A stretch of DNA of 9,889 nucleotides from Cycloclasticus sp. (GTDB lineage Bacteria > Pseudomonadota > Gammaproteobacteria > Methylococcales > Cycloclasticaceae), in assembly GCA_018066825.1 (NCBI GenBank), contig JAGPVU010000024.1:1-9889 (forward strand), in the 5' to 3' direction. A program made the translations under genes and the position numbers. The notes beneath the pieces are model-generated. The model was given only the letters and a program-made list of their open reading frames with translations. It searched no databases and was not told the DNA's origin. This document shows, one piece after another, positions 5,876 through 9,889 of the stretch (its first letter is position 1; each line of letters starts with the position of its first letter).

Positions 5876-7468
5876 AGCATCTAATTGCTGGCTACGTAGG
5901 TATTCATCGTAACCACCATGGAAATCAACGATGCCATTGGGCGTTATTTCCACAATACGGTTGGCTAATGATGAGACAAACTCACGGTCATGACTGACAA
6001 AAATCAAGGTGCCATCGTAATTTTCTAAGGCTAAGTTAAGGGCTTCGATTGATTCCATGTCTAAATGGTTAGTCGGTTCGTCCATCAGCATCACATTGGT
6101 TTCACCGAGTGTGAGTTTACCGAATAATAAACGGTTTTTCTCACCACCGGAGCAAACCGATACCTTCTTGTTAAAATCATCAGTTGAAAACAATAAGCGA
6201 CCAAGTGTCATGCGTATGATTTGATCGTCGTGGCTTGGCTTGCGCCATTGGCTCATCCAATCAAACAGCGTCATATCCACATTAAAATCAGCACTGGCAT
6301 CTTGCGGGCAATAACCGAGGGTAGCGTTTTCAGCCCATTTGATGGTGCCCTTATTCGCTGTAAGTTGATTCATTAAGCAACGTAAAAAAGTGGTTTTACC
6401 GGCGCCGTTTTCACCGATAACGGCCATGCGAGTGCCCGCTTCTAAAATCATGGATGAATTTTCAAATAATGGGCCTTCATCAAAGCCGTGTGCCAAGCCT
6501 TCGACGGTGACGGCTTCGCGGTGCAGTTTCTTCGCTTGCTTAAAACGAATAAAAGGACTGACCCGTGATGAAGGTTTGATGTCGGCCAGTTCAATTTTTT
6601 CTAGCTTTTTAGCGCGTGAGGTCGCCTGTTTGGCCTTTGATGCATTGGCAGAAAAGCGGCTGACGAACTGCTGTAATTCGGCAATTTGAGTTTTCTTTTT
6701 GGCATTCTCGGATTGTAATAACTCGCGTGCCTGGGTCGAGGCCATCATAAAGTCGTCGTAGTTGCCGGGGTATTGGCGAAGTTCACCATAATCAATGTCA
6801 GCGATATGGGTGCACACAGCGTTTAAGAAATGCCTATCGTGCGAAATGATGATCATGGTGCTTTTGGATTGCGTGATAATGCCCTCTAACCAGCGGATGG
6901 TGTTGATATCCAAGTTGTTGGTGGGTTCATCTAGTAGCAAAATATCAGGCTCTGAAAACAGTGCTTGTGCCAATAAAACACGCAGCTTCCAACCGGGTGC
7001 GACATTACTCATTAGGCCGAAGTGTTGGTCTTGGTCGATACCGGCGCTCATCAGTAATTCACTGGCGCGACTTTCGGCGCTATAGCCATCAAGTTCGGCA
7101 AATTCTACTTCCAGTTCAGCGACCTTCATGCCGTCATCTTCACTCATATCAGCTAGGGAGTAGATACGGTCACGTTCTTGTTTAATAGCCCATAATTCTT
7201 CGTGCCCCATGATGACGGTATCAATCACCGTGTACTGTTCAAAGGCAAACTGGTCCTGACCCAATTTACCAATACGTTCGCCCGGATCCATCGATATATT
7301 ACCCGCGCTGGGCTCCAGATCGCCGCCAAGGATTTTCATAAAGGTTGATTTGCCGCAGCCATTAGCGCCGATTAAGCCGTAACGGTTGCCGTTGCCGAAT
7401 TTTGCGGAAACGTTTTCAAATAAAGGCTTGGCGCCAAATTGCATGGTGATGTTTGCACTAACTAACAT
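5861..7468 (-). CDS. ybiT: ABC-F family ATPase YbiT
   Basis: This is a 535-residue soluble protein with two ABC domains and no membrane segment. ABC-F proteins bind the ribosomal E site and modulate translation. Domain 1 has Walker A GANGCGKST (34-42), the degenerate signature APGWKLR (157-163), Walker B ILLLDEP (176-182) and His210. A charged helical linker (about 243-300) carries the RFSANASKAKQATSRAKK segment (271-288). Domain 2 has Walker A GENGAGKTT (352-360), signature CSGGEKNR (439-446), Walker B MLMDEP (460-465) and His493. The opening MLVSANITMQFGAKPLFENV, the APGWKLR signature and the length match E. coli YbiT (about 530) better than EttA, Uup or YheS. Both catalytic Glu residues are present. 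Domain 2 has Cys where Leu is usual in LSGGE. It lies 41 bp after rhlE with no terminator between, so it is probably in the same operon. Confidence 0.93.
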   Translation of the reverse strand: MLVSANITMQFGAKPLFENVSAKFGNGNRYGLIGANGCGKSTFMKILGGDLEPSAGNISMDPGERIGKLGQDQFAFEQYTVIDTVIMGHEELWAIKQERDRIYSLADMSEDDGMKVAELEVEFAELDGYSAESRASELLMSAGIDQDQHFGLMSNVAPGWKLRVLLAQALFSEPDILLLDEPTNNLDINTIRWLEGIITQSKSTMIIISHDRHFLNAVCTHIADIDYGELRQYPGNYDDFMMASTQARELLQSENAKKKTQIAELQQFVSRFSANASKAKQATSRAKKLEKIELADIKPSSRVSPFIRFKQAKKLHREAVTVEGLAHGFDEGPLFENSSMILEAGTRMAVIGENGAGKTTFLRCLMNQLTANKGTIKWAENATLGYCPQDASADFNVDMTLFDWMSQWRKPSHDDQIIRMTLGRLLFSTDDFNKKVSVCSGGEKNRLLFGKLTLGETNVMLMDEPTNHLDMESIEALNLALENYDGTLIFVSHDREFVSSLANRIVEITPNGIVDFHGGYDEYLRSQQLDAKKAG

Positions 7469-7509
7469 AATATATATCCGTAAAAATTTTTAAATATAAG
7501 AGAGCTTTT

Positions 7510-8817
7510 TTATCGATTACCAAAGCTATCCGAACGATTATTTTGGCTGTTTTGACGCTTAGCTCCATTAGATGAAGCTCTTGGTTTATTAGAGCGCGCT
7601 AAATTATTGTGATTAGGCTTTTTTGCTGAGCGTGGCGTGTTATTACGCCCATTTTTAATCGGCTCTGCTTTAATGCTTGGGTCGGGATCAAAGCCGTCGA
7701 TAATCAGTTTTTCGATATTACGGCTGATCAGTCGCTCGATATCTTTAAGTAACTTAAGCTCATCGACGCAGACCAGTGACATCGCTTCACCTGGGCTGCC
7801 TGCGCGGCCAGTACGACCGATGCGGTGCACGTAATCTTCAGGTACGTTCGGCAGTTCAAAGTTAACCACATGTGGTAGGTGATCGATATCCAAACCACGT
7901 GCGGCGATATCGGTGGCGACCAGCACGCGGATCGCGTTGGTTTTAAAGTTTGCGAGTGCTTTGGTGCGTGCGCCCTGACTCTTGTTGCCATGAATGGCGG
8001 CAGCAGTAATGCCGTCGGTATTCAGTTGTTCGGTTAGTTTATTGGCACCGTGTTTGGTGCGAGTAAAAACTAATACTTGCTGCCAATTATTTGATCCGAT
8101 TAACAGGGACAGTAGTTCGCGTTTACGTTTTTTGTCAACGGGATGTACGATCTGTGATATCAGTTCAGAGGCGGTGTTTTGCTTGGCCACTTCTATTAGC
8201 GCAGGATCGTGTAATAACGTGCTGGAAAGCGCTTTGATCTCTTTAGAAAACGTGGCAGAGAACAATAGGGTTTGTTTTTTCTTTGGCAAGATGGCGAGCA
8301 GTTTTCTAATATCTCGAATAAAGCCCATGTCGAGCATACGGTCGGCCTCATCGAGGACTAAAATCTCAACCGCAGATAAATCGACAGTATGTTGAGATAC
8401 GTGGTCGAGTAAGCGGCCCGGGGTAGCGACTAATATATCAACACCTTTGCGAAGCTTTTGTTTTTGTGGGTTGATGTTAACGCCGCCAAAGATGACGAAT
8501 GACGATAAAGGTAGGTGTTTGCCATAATCAACGACGCTTTCGGCTACTTGTGCAGCTAACTCGCGAGTAGGGGTTAAAATTAACGCACGTACCTTTGATG
8601 GTTTATTGGATGGCTCACCGTGTTCCATTAGACGCTGTAATATAGGCAGCGTAAAGCTGGCTGTTTTACCCGTACCTGTTTGTGCGCCACCCATAATATC
8701 TCTACCTTGTAGGATGTGCGGAATGGACTGTTGTTGGATTGATGTAGGGGTGGTGTAACCTTTTTCTGATACAGCACGGCTTAATTCGGCTCTAAGGCCG
8801 AGGGATTCGAACGACAT
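7510..8817 (-). CDS. rhlE: DEAD-box RNA helicase RhlE
   Basis: This is a 435-residue ATP-dependent RNA helicase. RhlE acts on structured RNA, with reported roles in ribosome assembly and RNA turnover. Motifs in order: Q motif (Phe3, PTSIQQQ 24-30), I AQTGTGKT (45-52), Ia PTRELA (83-88), GG (111-112), Ib TPGR (132-135), II DEAD (156-159), III SAT (187-189), IV VLVFTRTK (248-255), V ATDIAARGLD (301-310) and VI HRIGRTGR (331-338). The segment DPDPSIKAEPIKNGR (377-391) is RhlE-like. The tail from about 390 is basic and Asn/Ser-rich, probably disordered and RNA-binding. I start it at ATG 8817, where GGAG sits 7 nt upstream. An in-frame TTG at 8838 would add seven residues but place that ribosome-binding site inside the gene. 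RhlE proteins normally begin MSF, as here. Confidence 0.95.
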   Translation of the reverse strand: MSFESLGLRAELSRAVSEKGYTTPTSIQQQSIPHILQGRDIMGGAQTGTGKTASFTLPILQRLMEHGEPSNKPSKVRALILTPTRELAAQVAESVVDYGKHLPLSSFVIFGGVNINPQKQKLRKGVDILVATPGRLLDHVSQHTVDLSAVEILVLDEADRMLDMGFIRDIRKLLAILPKKKQTLLFSATFSKEIKALSSTLLHDPALIEVAKQNTASELISQIVHPVDKKRKRELLSLLIGSNNWQQVLVFTRTKHGANKLTEQLNTDGITAAAIHGNKSQGARTKALANFKTNAIRVLVATDIAARGLDIDHLPHVVNFELPNVPEDYVHRIGRTGRAGSPGEAMSLVCVDELKLLKDIERLISRNIEKLIIDGFDPDPSIKAEPIKNGRNNTPRSAKKPNHNNLARSNKPRASSNGAKRQNSQNNRSDSFGNR

Positions 8818-8958
8818 ATTATTTCTCCAGAGATCCAACCACCACAGATTAAAGCGGTACGGTCAAGGCGGAAAACTTGCTAGTAAAGTTAGGTAAAATG
8901 AAATTACCGATTTGAGAGTGGAGTGCAGACCGATCAGCACAACCATTAAGAGGCGCGG

Positions 8959-8964
8959 ATTATA
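8959..8964 (-). promoter_or_regulatory. Candidate -10 element of the rhlE-ybiT promoter
   Basis: A perfect TATAAT on the minus strand is preceded by GGG and followed by the GC-rich CCGCGCC. It would start transcription near 8952, giving an rhlE leader of about 135 nt. The -35 region is poor, with no TTGACA-like hexamer at 16-18 bp. The GC-rich discriminator resembles growth-rate or stringently controlled promoters; that comparison is inference. Confidence 0.5.
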
Positions 8965-9039
8965 CCCGATAATCTAACGTAATCACAGGCTATATCGCAT
9001 TAAAGTTGATAAATTAGTGTTTTTATTTTGGAACTGGGT

Positions 9040-9045
9040 TAGAAT
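9040..9045 (+). promoter_or_regulatory. Candidate -10 element of the csp promoter
   Basis: TAGAAT matches five of six bases of the sigma-70 -10 consensus. A start about 7 bp downstream would give a leader of roughly 90-95 nt, in keeping with the long leaders of cold-inducible cspA-type genes. No strong -35 hexamer is visible at standard spacing. The call rests on motif position only. Confidence 0.35.
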
Positions 9046-9072
9046 CGCTCTTGCTACATTCTCTACTGGTTT

Positions 9073-9108
9073 TTGTAAGATCTGCTCTTGTTAATTTCCT
9101 TGTAAGAT
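9073..9108 (+). repeat. Direct repeat of a 9-mer in the csp leader
   Basis: TTGTAAGAT occurs at 9073-9081 and again at 9100-9108, a 27 bp period, with a third partial copy TTGTAA at 9109-9114. All three lie in the putative untranslated leader between the candidate promoter and the csp Shine-Dalgarno site. They could be alternative pairing partners in a temperature-responsive RNA, protein-binding sites, or chance in AT-rich DNA. Confidence 0.5.
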
Positions 9109-9145
9109 TTGTAACACTTTTTTAATTTTATTTGAGGTAATTATC

Positions 9146-9346
9146 ATGGCAACAGGAACCGTTAAGTGGTTTAACGAATCAAAAGGCTTCGGCTTTATCA
9201 CTCCAGAAGATGGCAGCAAAGATGTATTCGTACATTTTTCAGCTATTGCTAGCGAAGGTTTTCGTACATTGAACGAAGGTCAGCAAGTGAACTTCGACGT
9301 AGAAAATGGCCCTAAAGGACCACAAGCTGTTAACGTTACGGCTTAA
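9146..9346 (+). CDS. CspA-family cold shock protein
   Basis: This 66-residue single cold-shock domain is a five-stranded OB fold that binds single-stranded RNA and DNA and melts RNA structure. The opening GTVKWFN with Trp8 is family-typical, RNP1 is KGFGFI (13-18) and RNP2 is VFVHF (27-31). The stacking aromatics Phe15, Phe17, Phe28, His30 and Phe31 are all present. The start ATG has a good GAGG Shine-Dalgarno site (9134-9137, 8 nt spacer). The T-rich leader and dedicated terminator point to a monocistronic, highly expressed gene. Whether it is cold-induced, as CspA is, or constitutive, as CspC and CspE are, cannot be told from the protein, so I give no symbol. It is divergent from rhlE, another RNA-remodelling gene. 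Confidence 0.95.
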   Translation: MATGTVKWFNESKGFGFITPEDGSKDVFVHFSAIASEGFRTLNEGQQVNFDVENGPKGPQAVNVTA

Positions 9347-9359
9347 TTTCTAAACGATT

Positions 9360-9392
9360 AAAAAGCCTCGCATTATGCGGGGCTTTTTTTTT
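9360..9392 (+). terminator. Strong intrinsic terminator after csp
   Basis: GCCTCGCA (9365-9372) pairs with TGCGGGGC (9376-9383), including one G-T wobble, around the 3 nt loop TTA. Nine T residues follow (9384-9392). Five A residues on the left (9360-9364) mean it could also act leftward. It begins 13 bp after the csp stop and isolates csp from the permease gene. Confidence 0.9.
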
Positions 9393-9473
9393 GCTTTTAA
9401 AAAATGGGTTTCTTACCTTGAGTGCGTTTTAATGAAAAAGAATAGACATTGAAAGTACGAGCTGACCAAAGTT

Positions 9474-9889
9474 ATGGACATAATTAATCAAATAAATCTA
9501 GCACTATTGCCTAGTGCGTTCATCATTTTAATGGGTGTGTTGTTACGACACTGGCGCCCCGCAGGGTTGACGTTGGTGGATACCCGTCGTGTGATCAGTA
9601 CCTTGGTGCTGAACCTTTTTTATCCGGCGCTTATTTTTTCTGTCATTCCAAGAGTGACCTTAACCGGTGATATCTTTAGTGCGCCCTTAGTGTCGAATGT
9701 TGGCATTGTGGTTGGTATGCTGGCTTGCTGGGGATTTTACCCGTGGTTAAAACGTCAAGGTTGGGGTAAGCCTGAGCTGGGGGCGTTGATGCTGGTTTGC
9801 GGTTTGGGTAATATTATTTCTTTAGGTGTGCCTTTGTTGCAAGCCATACAAGGTGAAGAGGCGGCGCGATTTGCGATTTATATCGACAT
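9474..9889 (+). CDS. AEC (auxin efflux carrier) family permease, 3' truncated by window edge
   Basis: An open frame starts at ATG 9474 and runs off the window, giving 138 complete codons. An in-frame stop at 9450-9452 limits how far upstream it can begin. The translation is very hydrophobic, with segments near 8-24, 40-58, 70-92 and 103-125. VLNLFYPALIFSVI (45-58) and CGLGNIISLGVPLLQAIQG (109-127) match the conserved helix with Pro-Ala-Leu and the Gly-Asn / Gly-Xaa-Pro region of AEC (Mem_trans) proteins. These are secondary transporters in the inner membrane. Bacterial members carry malate or other organic acids where tested, but substrate cannot be assigned here. The visible part is about the first 45% of a typical 300-residue member. 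The Shine-Dalgarno site is weak. The csp terminator lies upstream, so the gene should have its own promoter in the 81 bp gap; I could not pick one. Confidence 0.8.
   Translation, partial: MDIINQINLALLPSAFIILMGVLLRHWRPAGLTLVDTRRVISTLVLNLFYPALIFSVIPRVTLTGDIFSAPLVSNVGIVVGMLACWGFYPWLKRQGWGKPELGALMLVCGLGNIISLGVPLLQAIQGEEAARFAIYID

Larger units (their letters stand above)
8818..9145. other. Divergent regulatory gap between rhlE and csp
   Basis: This 328 bp gap contains no ORF or RNA gene that I can support. It holds the rhlE Shine-Dalgarno site (8825-8828, minus strand) and a short inverted repeat in the putative rhlE leader, GGTAA/TTACC (8892-8896 with 8904-8908). It also holds a perfect TATAAT on the minus strand (8959-8964), a candidate csp -10 (9040-9045) and an AT-rich csp leader with a repeated 9-mer. 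The half next to csp becomes increasingly T-rich. Confidence 0.6.

Noticed and set aside
7481..7492. Perfect 12 bp palindrome TAAAAATTTTTA between rhlE and ybiT
   Set aside because: It is pure A/T, so the stem would be too weak for a terminator. There is no evidence of an operator, and chance is likely in such AT-rich DNA.
7994..8395. Plus-strand open frame of 133 codons inside rhlE
   Set aside because: It is antisense to the helicase core (around motifs II-IV). It has no ribosome-binding site and no known domain.
8818..8838. Seven-residue N-terminal extension of RhlE from TTG 8838
   Set aside because: The Shine-Dalgarno GGAG lies within this stretch, and RhlE proteins start MSF, so the ATG at 8817 is the better start.
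1..9889. Mobile element, phage, defence or CRISPR system
   Set aside because: No transposase, integrase, toxin-antitoxin, restriction or Cas gene, no terminal repeats and no spaced repeat array were seen. Every sizeable frame is a housekeeping or conserved gene.

Overview
This window looks like ordinary core chromosome of a gammaproteobacterium, moderate in GC by eye and probably marine or environmental. The evidence is the set of families: monofunctional transglycosylase MtgA, the divergent tesA / ybbA-ybbP arrangement also found in Escherichia coli, a YaiL-type DUF2058 protein, a DUF1415 protein, the ABC-F ATPase YbiT, the DEAD-box helicase RhlE, a CspA-type cold shock protein and the start of an auxin-efflux-carrier-type permease. 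I could not place the genus. I see no transposase, integrase, phage gene, CRISPR array, tRNA or rRNA.

Layout. Bases 1-530 (+) hold the 3' part of mtgA. A gene-free 153 bp stretch with three small hairpins separates it from the convergent tesA (684-1382, -). tesA and ybbA (1397-2074, +) diverge with only 14 bp between start codons, so their promoters must lie in or beside each other's coding sequence. ybbA overlaps ybbP (2071-4551, +) by ATGA, giving an ATPase-permease pair. After a 149 bp gap come yaiL (4701-5240, +) and a DUF1415 gene (5237-5794, +) that overlap by GTGA. Two oppositely directed intrinsic terminators then lie between this operon and the convergent ybiT. Reading leftward, rhlE (7510-8817, -) and ybiT (5861-7468, -) are separated by 41 bp with no terminator and are probably co-transcribed. 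A 328 bp regulatory gap separates rhlE from the divergent csp gene (9146-9346, +), which ends in a strong terminator. A permease gene starts at 9474 and runs off the window.

How the genes relate. The left half concerns the cell envelope: peptidoglycan glycan-strand synthesis, a periplasmic lipase/esterase and an FtsX-fold ABC complex. The right half concerns RNA and translation: a predicted polynucleotide-associated protein, an RNA helicase, a ribosome-associated ABC-F ATPase and an RNA-chaperone cold shock protein. This is a plausible cold or translation-stress neighbourhood. I did not find an evidently new biological system. The points worth a second look are the regulatory architecture (facing terminators, abutting divergent starts, the repeat-bearing csp leader) and the uncharacterised DUF2058-DUF1415 coupled pair.
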